NCBI GenBank assembly: GCA_934219025.1
Contig: CAKQDG010000043.1
Location: 1-16,792 of the forward strand
Length of the DNA stretch: 16,792 nucleotides
Direction of reading: 5' to 3'
Source of the DNA: an uncultured Prevotella sp.
Lineage (GTDB): Bacteria; Bacteroidota; Bacteroidia; Bacteroidales; Bacteroidaceae
Part shown: piece after piece, positions 6,926 through 14,596 of the stretch
Numbering within the stretch: the stretch's first letter is position 1
Layout of the letters: every line of letters begins with the position of its first letter
Notes under the pieces: model-generated
What the model was told of the DNA's origin: nothing
The model's input: only the letters and a program-made list of their open reading frames with translations
Database searches by the model: none
Translations under genes and position numbers: made by a program

Positions 6926-8236
6926 TTAGTTGTTCACGCGCTTGATATTGGCGCCAAGGGCATTGAGCCTTGCCTCGATGTCTTCGTATCCGCGGTCGAT
7001 CTGTGCGATATTGTCTATTCTCGAAGTTCCGTTTGCGCTAAGCGCCGCAATGAGCAGTGCGATTCCTGCACGGATGTCGGGACTTGTCATTCTTCCGGCA
7101 CGCAACCTCACATGGTGGTCGTGGCCCACGACAACGGCGCGGTGAGGGTCGCAAAGTATAATCTGCGCTCCCATATCTATCAGTTTGTCTACGAAGAACA
7201 AGCGACTTTCAAACATTTTCTGGTGCACGAGCACGCTTCCCCTTGCCTGTGTAGCTACAACGAGCAATACGGAAAGCAAATCTGGCGTTAGTCCCGGCCA
7301 CGGAGCGTCGGCAAGTGTCATTATCGACCCGTCGATAAACGAATCCACCTGATAGTGTGGCAGATGCGGCACATAGATGTCGTCGCCCTCGATAAGAATC
7401 TTGACACCCAAGCGGCGGAAGGCATCCGGAATTATCCCGAGGTTCTCCACCGACACGTTTTTTATTCTCAGTCCGTTGCCCACCATGGCTGCCATACCGA
7501 TAAACGAGCCAACCTCTATCATATCCGGCAGGATAGTGTGGTCAGCCCCGTGCAGCTCTTTCACTCCCTCGATGGTGAGCAAGTTTGAGGCTATGCCGCT
7601 GATGTTTGCGCCCATGGCATTGAGCATGCGGCAGAGCTGCTGGATATAAGGTTCGCAGGCTGCATTATATATAGTGGTAGTGCCCTTGGCAAGCACAGCC
7701 GCCATAATGATGTTTGCCGTTCCGGTAACGGATGCTTCGTCGAGCAGCATATACGTGCCTTTCAGCCGGCTTGCCTTTATCTCGAAAGTGTTGGCCCCCT
7801 CGCTGTGCACGAATTTTGCTCCGAGCTTTTTGAATCCCAGGAAGTGGGTGTCAAGTCTGCGTCGCCCAATCTTGTCGCCGCCCGGTTTAGCCACAACCGC
7901 TTTGCCGAAACGTGCGAGCAGTGGTCCGATCATGAGCACGCTTCCCCTGAGCGAGGCGCATTTCTTTATAAATTCCTCGCTGTCGAGATAATCAAGATTG
8001 ATGTTCTTGGCACAAAACACGTATTCGTTTTTGCCTACACGCTCCACTTCCACTCCAATGTCCTTGAGCAGAAGAATAAGGTTGTTGACATCGAGAATGT
8101 CGGGAATGTTTTTTATTCTCACCTCTTTGTCGGTAAGCAACGTTGCGCATATCACCTCCAGAGCCTCGTTTTTTGCTCCCTGTGGAGTTATTGTGCCGCT
8201 AAGCGGATGTCCGCCCTCTATGATAAACGATTGCAT
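6926..8236 (-). CDS. murA: UDP-N-acetylglucosamine 1-carboxyvinyltransferase with Asp at the catalytic Cys position
   Basis: This cytoplasmic enzyme transfers enolpyruvate from PEP to UDP-GlcNAc, the first committed step of peptidoglycan precursor synthesis. The protein is 436 residues and collinear with the family. ITPQGAKNEAL contains the active-site K22 and N23, TPDLLS holds the catalytic Asp (D319, matching E. coli D305), and SPDIRAG holds the conserved Arg (R389, matching R397). The loop that normally reads GGCxIG reads PGGDKIGRRR, so the Cys 115 equivalent is Asp (D121). Family members with Asp here, such as those of Mycobacterium and Chlamydia, are active and insensitive to fosfomycin. 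The start at 8236 is 15 bases after the DUF4290 stop, pointing to one transcript. The length and motifs leave no serious alternative, although AroA is a distant paralogue. Confidence 0.97.
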   Translation of the reverse strand: MQSFIIEGGHPLSGTITPQGAKNEALEVICATLLTDKEVRIKNIPDILDVNNLILLLKDIGVEVERVGKNEYVFCAKNINLDYLDSEEFIKKCASLRGSVLMIGPLLARFGKAVVAKPGGDKIGRRRLDTHFLGFKKLGAKFVHSEGANTFEIKASRLKGTYMLLDEASVTGTANIIMAAVLAKGTTTIYNAACEPYIQQLCRMLNAMGANISGIASNLLTIEGVKELHGADHTILPDMIEVGSFIGMAAMVGNGLRIKNVSVENLGIIPDAFRRLGVKILIEGDDIYVPHLPHYQVDSFIDGSIMTLADAPWPGLTPDLLSVLLVVATQARGSVLVHQKMFESRLFFVDKLIDMGAQIILCDPHRAVVVGHDHHVRLRAGRMTSPDIRAGIALLIAALSANGTSRIDNIAQIDRGYEDIEARLNALGANIKRVNN

Positions 8237-8251
8237 ATTGCGGGTTGCTGG

Positions 8252-8881
8252 TTAGTGGTTTAATCTTCTTTTGCCTTTCTTCCTGTCGTTTCTTTCTGCC
8301 GTGGCTCTTTGTGGCTGTGGCATTGCGAAACGGGCGTTCTGCATGTCGCGGATGTCGAGCTGGATCACTCCGTCTGTGAAGCGTGCAAGGTCTGACACCA
8401 CCTTTTCATCGCTGTTTGCCCCGTGGCTCCATTGTGCCAGGTCGCGTTTCATCTGTTCGGCAGTAATCAGCGCCAGTTCGTTGCGCTCGTCTCCCGGCTC
8501 CATAGTCTTGAGCCGGTTGAAGAGTTGGAACACCATGAATCCGTAGTGTCTCACCGGGATTCTGTTCATCGGATAGCTCATCGGCTGCGGTTTGGCAGCG
8601 ATTTTCACCGCTTCGCTGATATCGTAAGGATAGTCGATGTCGAGCTTGAATCCGCTCATTATTGCGAGGTGGTCCCACAGCTTGCGCTTGTAGTCGGCAT
8701 TCACGCGGTTATGCGGCAGCATGCGGTCCATCACGGCAACGATCGTTTCGGCACACCTCTGTCTCTCTGCCTTGTCGGGCAGGGCCACGGCATAGTCTAC
8801 CATTTTTTGTATTTCGCGTCCGTACTCAGGCAATACGAGTTTTTCTCTCGTGGTGTTGTAATCCAGTCCTTTTATATTCAT
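8252..8881 (-). CDS. DUF4290 family protein
   Basis: This 209-residue protein matches from memory the DUF4290 family, conserved in Bacteroidetes and of unknown function. It starts MNIKGLDYNTTREKLVLPEYGR and has a conserved-looking core, MLPHNRVNADYKRKLWDHLA, at about 53-72. No signal peptide or membrane segment is visible, so it is presumably cytoplasmic. The last 20 residues are rich in Arg, Lys and Asn (ERNDRKKGKRRLNH), a basic tail that could contact nucleic acid, but this is only suggestive. It sits between tsaB (39 bases away) and murA (15 bases away) on the same strand, so it is expressed with essential housekeeping genes. I do not assign a function. Confidence 0.85.
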   Translation of the reverse strand: MNIKGLDYNTTREKLVLPEYGREIQKMVDYAVALPDKAERQRCAETIVAVMDRMLPHNRVNADYKRKLWDHLAIMSGFKLDIDYPYDISEAVKIAAKPQPMSYPMNRIPVRHYGFMVFQLFNRLKTMEPGDERNELALITAEQMKRDLAQWSHGANSDEKVVSDLARFTDGVIQLDIRDMQNARFAMPQPQRATAERNDRKKGKRRLNH

Positions 8882-8920
8882 GTTTCAGTTTTATTTTCAA
8901 GATGTTGTCGGCATAGGCCG

Positions 8921-9610
8921 TTACAGCAGTTTGCGCGGTGTCTTTGCCACGAAGTCCTTGAGATAGAAAGGCACGAAGTATGCCACGTCTTCGTATTTCT
9001 CCTCTGCTATGCGCTTTTCGGCGAGCGGATACATGAACTTCGACAATGGCTCTATGCCTTCTATAAGGTGAGCGTTGGGATGGTTTATCTCCTCCATACA
9101 CTTTTTTGCCCCGTTTCCGAAGAAGTACACTGGTGCGCTGTCGAGATACTCGCGGTATGTATCAGCATCTACCACATCTGCCTGAACGCCTCTCACTTCG
9201 TGCAGGTGGCGATTGTATATCGCCGAGTACACCTCCATGCGGCGGGCGTCGATCATCGGGCAGAGCAGTGCGTTTTCTTCTATCTCGTGGTGGAGCAGCA
9301 CCGGAACTGCCATCAGCTCCAGTGTTGGCACTGCTATGAGTTTTATTCCTCGTCCGTAGCATATCCCTTTTGCCATCGACACTCCGATGCGTAGCCCGGT
9401 GTATGAGCCTGGTCCGCAGCTCACTGCCACGGCATCTACGGGTATTGCATGGCTGTCGGCGAACGACAGTCCTTCGTCAACGAATTCTCCAAGTTTTACG
9501 GCATGATTAGGTCCGGTATGGTCTTCACGTGTGAAGATGTCGGCACCGTCCTGACTTACTGTGAGTGAGCACACATTTGTGCTCGTTTCAATATTAATAA
9601 TGCACGACAT
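8921..9610 (-). CDS. tsaB: tRNA t6A biosynthesis protein TsaB
   Basis: TsaB is the inactive ASKHA-fold partner that dimerises with TsaD (with TsaE) to transfer threonylcarbamoyl to A37 of ANN-decoding tRNAs in the cytoplasm. From the chosen start it is 229 residues, the family length. Visible features are IINIETSTNVCSLTV at the N-terminus, CGPGSYTGLRIGVSMAKG (65-82), the strongest family signature, and MIDARRMEVYSA (119-130). An in-frame ATG 27 codons upstream (9691) would add a hydrophobic, AT-rich stretch absent from the family and would start upstream of the candidate promoter element at 9638-9645, so 9610 is chosen. It is the first gene of the run continuing through DUF4290, murA, rimM, dxr and rseP. 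No Shine-Dalgarno sequence is evident. Confidence 0.95.
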   Translation of the reverse strand: MSCIINIETSTNVCSLTVSQDGADIFTREDHTGPNHAVKLGEFVDEGLSFADSHAIPVDAVAVSCGPGSYTGLRIGVSMAKGICYGRGIKLIAVPTLELMAVPVLLHHEIEENALLCPMIDARRMEVYSAIYNRHLHEVRGVQADVVDADTYREYLDSAPVYFFGNGAKKCMEEINHPNAHLIEGIEPLSKFMYPLAEKRIAEEKYEDVAYFVPFYLKDFVAKTPRKLL

Positions 9611-9637
9611 ATAAAATAATGTATTCGAATATCCGTG

Positions 9638-9645
9638 CAAAGATA
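9638..9645 (-). promoter_or_regulatory. Candidate -7 promoter element before tsaB
   Basis: The minus strand reads TATCTTTG here, a perfect match to the Bacteroidetes -7 consensus TAnnTTTG, about 28 bases before the tsaB ATG. No TTTG is found at the expected upstream distance, so only half of the promoter is recognisable. If real, it would start the tsaB-to-rseP transcript with a short leader. Confidence 0.5.
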
Positions 9646-10049
9646 ATATAAAAATAATAATTGTGTTTCTAATTATATTTATTTTTAACATTCATCCACA
9701 AAAATGGTGCAACGCATCCACTGCGCCACACCACCTCGCCTTTATAAGCTAATGAAAAGTGTATTTATGTTTCTTTTATAATATATGTGCTGATTTGTTT
9801 TTACTCAATGTGCCAGTCGTTTTGTTTTCTTTTGCAAATCTATTGATTTTTATCTAAAAAACCAAACAAAAGCAAGATTAATTTTTGTTTTTATTGCAAA
9901 TTGTAACAATATTCACAAAAGATTGATATTTTTTATACATAAAAGAAGACCTTCCGGAAAATGGAGTGGCGTTTTAGGGGAGTGAAGAGCAAAATCCGAC
10001 TTTTTGAACACTTTTCTCAAACCGCCCGAATTTGTAAGCTTTTCAGCCG
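9646..10049. other. Gene-free AT-rich stretch upstream of tsaB
   Basis: Between the tsaB promoter element and the 22-bp repeat I find no supported gene. Bases 9646-9950 are strongly AT-rich. From about 9950 the composition becomes more GC-rich and continues so into the repeat, as if a separate element had been inserted. Short open frames on both strands in the GC-richer part (about 60-67 residues) lack family features. The following bases 10138-10253 are again AT-rich and empty. Confidence 0.6.
9835..9866 (-). promoter_or_regulatory. Possible distal promoter, TTTG-N20-TAGATTTG
   Basis: On the minus strand TTTG (9863-9866) is followed after 20 bases by TAGATTTG (9835-9842), a match to the Bacteroidetes -33/-7 pattern. 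It would give a leader of roughly 220 bases before tsaB or an unannotated short RNA. The surrounding sequence is very AT-rich, so a chance match is likely enough to keep confidence low. Confidence 0.25.
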
Positions 10050-10137
10050 AGCATCGCTTTTCGGGGAGCAAAGCATTGCTTCTCTCCCGAAAAAGCATTG
10101 CTTCTCTCCAAATGGAGCATTGCTTGGCTTCCTATGT
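10050..10137. repeat. Four-unit 22-bp tandem repeat with AGCATTGCTT core
   Basis: The 10-base word AGCATTGCTT starts at 10072, 10094 and 10116, and a one-base variant AGCATCGCTT starts at 10050, so four units have an exact 22-base period. The remaining 12 bases of each unit diverge. Nine bases of the core, AGCATTGCT, are palindromic about a central T. TTTTCGGG (10058-10065) and CCCGAAAA (10086-10093) form the arms of a larger hairpin whose tip is AAGC-ATT-GCTT. No gene uses the region. Confidence 0.85.
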
Positions 10138-10253
10138 GTATGTTTTCTTTACAAAACGAAGTAAAAAAGTGTTCTAAATTTCTTATTTTTATATAATGGC
10201 TTGATAACGAGCCGTTTATCCATCGTTTTGCGTGCTGCTGTCTGTCGTCAGTT

Positions 10254-10307
10254 AAAAAAAAAGAGCCCGCTTAACCTCTGCATTGTTCTTGCAGAGATCA
10301 AGCGGGC
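10254..10307 (-). terminator. Strong intrinsic terminator after the large surface-protein gene
   Basis: An 18-bp stem is formed by 10265-10282 and 10290-10307 with a 7-base loop. On the minus strand the two irregular positions are G-U pairs, while on the plus strand they would be A-C mismatches, so the stem is built for minus-strand RNA. Nine U residues follow (10254-10262) after a short CU step. It lies about 22 bases after the stop codon at 10330. A T run on the other side (10311-10317) gives it some bidirectional character. Confidence 0.93.
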
Positions 10308-10329
10308 CGCTTTTTTTATATATTAACTT

Positions 10330-13300
10330 TTATTTCCTGTTGAATTTCTTGCCGTTCTGTATCACTACGCCCTTGTAGTCCTTGCCCACCTGCTGTCCGG
10401 CGAGGTTGAACATCGGCTTAGTGGTGTCGAGCATTCCGTCGGTTGTAAAGCTTGCAGCATGTATGCCGTCGGTCATGGTCAGATAGATGATGCTCTCGGT
10501 AGATTCGTATCCGAGGTATGCACCGCCCTTCTTCACTGTAGTGCCGGCTTCTGACTTGAACACGCGCATGCCGTTGTTGTCGGTCAGAGCCCATGCCTTG
10601 CCCACGTTGTCGGCATCAATGGTGAAGTCGACAGTAGTTGCCACGAGCAGGTTCTTCTCTACTGCGTCGGCAGTTTCAACTGGCATCACCTCGTATTCTC
10701 CGGCATTTGCCTTGAGCAGCAATCCTGTGTTGGCAGGAGCAGTGGTGAGCTTCTTTAGCTCGGTGTAGTTGCCTTTCACATTTGCCACGGCGTATGCCTT
10801 CAGTCCGGTTACGGTCGAGAAGTCGAGTGCGCGCTTGTAGCTGTATGTCATGTATCCGTCTTCAGCCACGGTGATTGTTACAGGCTTGATTTCCACTGTG
10901 AAATTCTCCTCTGTGTCTTCGCCGCTGCTAACCACGGTAGCCTCCTTCTTGTCGGCAAACTCTGCGGTGATGTCTACAATGTTGATTGTATATACATATT
11001 CGGCTTTCAAATCCTTGATTTCATATTTACCGTCGGCATCGGTAAACACACCTTTACGGAGTATGTCGCCGCTCTGCGCTTCGCAAACAGCTTCAACGGT
11101 GATGCCCTTGACCGGAGTCTCGCCCCACTTCACCTGTCCGTAAACCTTGAAGTCTGGTTTTGTTATGGCGATGTCGTCGAGCACGGTGTCGTCTGTTACG
11201 CTCACTGAGTCTGCCGAAGCATAGTCGTTGAACTTCTCGGCAGTTACCTTTACAGAGTAGTTCAGTCCGGTCTTCACCTCGTCAAAGGCGAATGTTCCGT
11301 CTTCAGCGGTAACGGTCTGCAGGTCGTCTGCCGTGTCGTCGCCCGTCTTGTGAGAGAGCACCACGGTTGCGCCTTCGTATCCGGCACCGCGGAAGATCAC
11401 CTTGCCGCTAACCTTTGCCACAGCCTTCTTCAGCTGGATATCCTTGGCTACAGTAGATGTGAAGTCGATGCCCTCTTCGGTGTAGTCCTCGTATTTGTCG
11501 GCTGTAACGGTGAGGGTGTACACCTTCTTTGTCTGTATCACAGGGAACGAGTAAGCGCCCGTCTCGTCTGTCGTGCCAGAGTATATCACGTCGTCGCTTG
11601 TCAGCTTGACGGTGGCGCCTGCCACAGCATTTTCTCCGCACTTCACTGTTCCGGCAAATGTTGTAGGTTCGCCGGTGATTTCGAGAGTTGCCACAGGGAG
11701 CCAGGTCTTCGACGTGCTGTATGACGTGCCGGAGCCTCTCTTCTGGCTCACGAGCTGGTATTTATAGTTATTTTCTTCGTCTTTGCTCTTGTCCACCGGA
11801 TAGTTCACGCTCATCCACTTGCTGCCTTTGCTTATTACGTAGGTATATACGCGCAGTGCAGATGTTCCGTCCCATACGATAGGCTCGTTCAGCTTCACTC
11901 TTGTCGGGAGTTCCTCGGTCACGTTTGCTTCTATGTCCACATCCTTCATAAGCTCATACGTGGTGAGAGCATCTGTGCCCTCGCCCGGAACGTATGTCGT
12001 TTCGTCTATCAGTCCGATGGCCAGTGTCTGGTCTACTTTTGTAATCGTCTTTGTGCTGGTAGGCTTGCCCACGTATGATATTCCGGTAATCTTGTCGCCG
12101 GCTTCCAGTCCGAATTCGCGCAGCATCTCTGCAGGATAATACATATCGTTGTATGCACCCTTACTGTCGTCGGCATTTACCCACTGGAACAAGTTGTTTG
12201 TAGAAGTGGTTTCGGCGCCCTTTTCGTCAAAGGCATTGCCGATAACCTTTTCAGACACTGCTGTTTCCTCTTCTACGGTAACTTCAGTTGCCGGTGTAGA
12301 GAGAGTAAACTCGTCTGTCAGGCTCTTGAACTTCACAGTCATGTTCACTGTGCCCGCCACGTGCGGAGTGTAGCTGAATGTGAAAGTAGTGTCGGCATTT
12401 GCCGTAATCTTTCCAGCTTCGGCAGTTGCCACAATCTCGTCGCCGGCATAGAGTGCCATTGAGTAGGAGCCTTCTGCCTCGTCGGCAGCGTTGATGTTCT
12501 TTATCGTAACCTCAGCCTGGTATTTGTTGTTCACCTTGGCTGTGGCAGGAATCTTTGATGATGTAACCACGAGGTCGTGTGCCACGTCCACTTTCTCGAA
12601 TCCGTAGAGATTGTCCACTGCTGTGTATCCGGCACCGAAACCGATATAGTAGTTTCCGGCAGGGATATTGTCGAGCACGAATGTGGTAAGCGCACCGAAG
12701 TAATAGTTGTAGTTGGCGCGTGTAGAGCTCAGTTCTGAACTTTCAATGGTCTTGGCGAGAGTCCAGTTCTGACGGTCTGGCGAGTAGTACACCTTCAGGA
12801 ACACGTCGTCGCCGTATGTGTAGGAGCTTGTGCGTGCAGCGTCGAATGTCATCTTCTCGCCTTCGGCTACCTTCAGGAGCGGAGTGATGAACTTGGTTTC
12901 GGTGCTTCGTGTGCCGTTGCTCATCAGATACACGTTGCTGCCCGATGTGTAGTCGCGCTGTGCCACGCTCCAGCTTGCCTCAAGATATGTGCCGGCTGGC
13001 TGCTTGCCCGACTCGAAGTCTTCGAAATACTTCGAAGCGTCGCGCACGGTTCCGGATACGGAGAAAACGAAATCTTCCACATCGTTGCCCTTAATCGTAA
13101 CGTTGCCGGCAAAGATTCCCGGAGTTTCTATCGGAAGGGTGATGTTGAAATCCTGCTGGCTGTGGGCTGCCACCGTTGCCGGCAGTGTGAGGTCTTGTGT
13201 GAAGCCCTCTGGCAGGTCTATTGCCGTTACCACGAGTGGAGCGGCTCCATTGTTGCAGATAGTGAATTTCTTTGATGTTGCCTCTGTAATCATTCCGTAG

Positions 13301-14295
13301 GCGAATTCCTCGCCGGCGTCGAAATAATAGCTGTTGGCATTGCGCACCTTGAGCTTTGGCAGATATGCCACTGGCTCCAGCCAAGAGCCTGTGGCAGTGG
13401 TGTTGGTCAGGTTTTCCTTCACGTCGTAGCGTGTGCGCTTTGCATATGTAGCATAGTCAAGTTCTGTAGAGAATTCCACCGTGGCTGTTGCTCCAGCGGC
13501 AAGTGTTTCTGTCAGCGGCATTGTATAGATTGCCGTTCCAACATTGTTGTAGTCCACGAGGCTCAGGCTGTAGCCTTCAGTGCCCGCCGTGAGTTCCAGG
13601 TCGCCAGAGTTCTGCACGGTAACGCTGTAGTTCACAGGGAACTTGCCTTCTGCCGTACAGTCAGGCTCGGATGTGCCCTTGTTGATAACTTTCGTAACGG
13701 TGAGTCCGCGCATCAGTTCATAGTCAGCTTGTGCAGCCTCAAAGTCGTCGATTGTTACATTGTCGGCACGTATACCTATGCGCTTGCCTTCTTGCTCCGG
13801 GATGTCCACTTTCACGAATTCGGATGTGGAAAGTTCAGGCAGGGTCACTTCTATTTCGTCGCCCTTTGCAAGTCCAGTGGCTGTTTCGTTCACCACGAAG
13901 AACTTGATTGAGCTTGAAGAAGACCCTATTTTTACATAAATGCTCGAAGCTCCGGTGATTTTAGGCGTAACGAGCAAGTCGTTCACTTTACTTGTGTCGT
14001 AATATCCGCCGATGGTCTGGCTTCCAACTTTCAGAGCTCCTGACCCGTCGCGGCCAGAGCTGGCATAATAGGTGTAGGTCACGTAGGCCGTTGAGGTATA
14101 CCAGTCGTCTTCGTCTTCATAGACATACGAATCCACGATATGCCCCCAGCCTGTGCCCACTTTGAAGTCGTGTTTCGACGTACTGATGGTTGTGTTGAAG
14201 TCCATCTTGTAGTTGTTCACAACTTCTGCTTTGGCCACATTCACGCCGCACAACAATGCGAGTAGGAATGTGAAAAAGTAATTGAACTGTTTCAT
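10330..14295 (-). CDS. Large secreted multidomain surface protein (adhesin-like, with carboxypeptidase-regulatory-like repeats)
   Basis: From the ATG at 14295 the protein has 1321 residues. MKQFNYFFTFLLALLCGVNVAKA is a clear signal peptide, and the start puts it at the N-terminus, about 43 bases after a promoter-like element; an ATG two codons earlier is equally possible. In order I see a beta-rich domain (25-185), a CARDB/choice-of-anchor-like part (200-420, with TICNNGAAPLVV), a cleaved-adhesin or choice-of-anchor-J-like domain (423-570, beginning YFEDFESGKQP), and a second CARDB-like domain (572-675). An unrecognised domain spans 680-875, and three related carboxypeptidase-regulatory-like folds lie at about 881-957, 962-1045 and 1051-1135 (FAGTVKCGENAVAGATVKL is typical). 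The end, MFNLAGQQVGKDYKGVVI, resembles C-terminal tails of secreted Bacteroidetes proteins, possibly type IX cargo. No catalytic motif is visible. It has its own promoter and terminator. Binding or adhesion is inferred; the ligand is unknown. Confidence 0.85.
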   Translation of the reverse strand: MKQFNYFFTFLLALLCGVNVAKAEVVNNYKMDFNTTISTSKHDFKVGTGWGHIVDSYVYEDEDDWYTSTAYVTYTYYASSGRDGSGALKVGSQTIGGYYDTSKVNDLLVTPKITGASSIYVKIGSSSSSIKFFVVNETATGLAKGDEIEVTLPELSTSEFVKVDIPEQEGKRIGIRADNVTIDDFEAAQADYELMRGLTVTKVINKGTSEPDCTAEGKFPVNYSVTVQNSGDLELTAGTEGYSLSLVDYNNVGTAIYTMPLTETLAAGATATVEFSTELDYATYAKRTRYDVKENLTNTTATGSWLEPVAYLPKLKVRNANSYYFDAGEEFAYGMITEATSKKFTICNNGAAPLVVTAIDLPEGFTQDLTLPATVAAHSQQDFNITLPIETPGIFAGNVTIKGNDVEDFVFSVSGTVRDASKYFEDFESGKQPAGTYLEASWSVAQRDYTSGSNVYLMSNGTRSTETKFITPLLKVAEGEKMTFDAARTSSYTYGDDVFLKVYYSPDRQNWTLAKTIESSELSSTRANYNYYFGALTTFVLDNIPAGNYYIGFGAGYTAVDNLYGFEKVDVAHDLVVTSSKIPATAKVNNKYQAEVTIKNINAADEAEGSYSMALYAGDEIVATAEAGKITANADTTFTFSYTPHVAGTVNMTVKFKSLTDEFTLSTPATEVTVEEETAVSEKVIGNAFDEKGAETTSTNNLFQWVNADDSKGAYNDMYYPAEMLREFGLEAGDKITGISYVGKPTSTKTITKVDQTLAIGLIDETTYVPGEGTDALTTYELMKDVDIEANVTEELPTRVKLNEPIVWDGTSALRVYTYVISKGSKWMSVNYPVDKSKDEENNYKYQLVSQKRGSGTSYSTSKTWLPVATLEITGEPTTFAGTVKCGENAVAGATVKLTSDDVIYSGTTDETGAYSFPVIQTKKVYTLTVTADKYEDYTEEGIDFTSTVAKDIQLKKAVAKVSGKVIFRGAGYEGATVVLSHKTGDDTADDLQTVTAEDGTFAFDEVKTGLNYSVKVTAEKFNDYASADSVSVTDDTVLDDIAITKPDFKVYGQVKWGETPVKGITVEAVCEAQSGDILRKGVFTDADGKYEIKDLKAEYVYTINIVDITAEFADKKEATVVSSGEDTEENFTVEIKPVTITVAEDGYMTYSYKRALDFSTVTGLKAYAVANVKGNYTELKKLTTAPANTGLLLKANAGEYEVMPVETADAVEKNLLVATTVDFTIDADNVGKAWALTDNNGMRVFKSEAGTTVKKGGAYLGYESTESIIYLTMTDGIHAASFTTDGMLDTTKPMFNLAGQQVGKDYKGVVIQNGKKFNRK

Positions 14296-14337
14296 AAGCA
14301 TAAGTTTATAAAAAATAAATATTGTATTCAGATTTTG

Positions 14338-14368
14338 CAAATTTACATTAATTTGTTATAAATACAAA
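14338..14368 (-). promoter_or_regulatory. Bacteroidetes-type promoter for the large surface-protein gene
   Basis: On the minus strand TTTG (14365-14368) is followed after 19 bases by TAAATTTG (14338-14345), matching the -33 TTTG and -7 TAnnTTTG elements used by the primary sigma factor of this phylum. It predicts a leader of about 35 bases before the ATG at 14295. The rest of the spacer up to 14502 is AT-rich with nothing else I can support. Confidence 0.65.
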
Positions 14369-14502
14369 CAAAAAGTAATATTTTTTATGCAAAAATCAAT
14401 AAAAATACATTCGTTTTGTGCGAGCAAGAACCTTTTCGCTTTGATTTCAACCTGTGAATAATGTTAAAGTTCCTGTTTTATAATCCTCCATAAAATGATA
14501 TG

Positions 14503-14569
14503 AAAAATGTCGGTATCTTAATGTAAGAAACGTATAAAATAAGAACTGTTTCTGGTTAAGATACCGACA
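14503..14569 (-). terminator. Long inverted repeat with U tract, probable terminator of the nadD-glycosyltransferase-yhcH unit
   Basis: TGTCGGTATCTTAA (14508-14521) and its exact complement (14556-14569) form a perfect 14-bp stem around a 34-base loop. Inside the loop AGAAAC (14526-14531) pairs with GTTTCT (14548-14553). On the minus strand the stem is followed by UUUUU (14503-14507). It begins about 27 bases after the stop codon at 14597. The loop is longer than in a usual terminator, so a regulatory role cannot be excluded. Confidence 0.7.
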
Positions 14570-14596
14570 ATGTGTGGAGTGAGTAGAATCTGTATT

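Noticed and set aside
8423..9394. A 323-codon open frame on the plus strand
   Set aside because: It lies antisense to tsaB and the DUF4290 gene, both with clear family identity. Its translation is His-rich and shows no family motif, so it is a shadow of the real genes.
9611..9691. An upstream ATG that would lengthen TsaB by 27 residues
   Set aside because: The extra part is an AT-rich hydrophobic stretch not found in the family, and it overlaps the TATCTTTG promoter element; 9610 gives the normal N-terminus.
10050..10137. CRISPR-like array
   Set aside because: The conserved part is only 10 bases and the gaps are 12 bases, too short for CRISPR repeats or spacers, and no cas gene is present.
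9913..10164. Two overlapping short frames, one on each strand (61 and 67 codons)
   Set aside because: Both run through the 22-bp repeat, have repeat-derived residues and no promoter or family signature. I treat them as chance frames in a repeat element.
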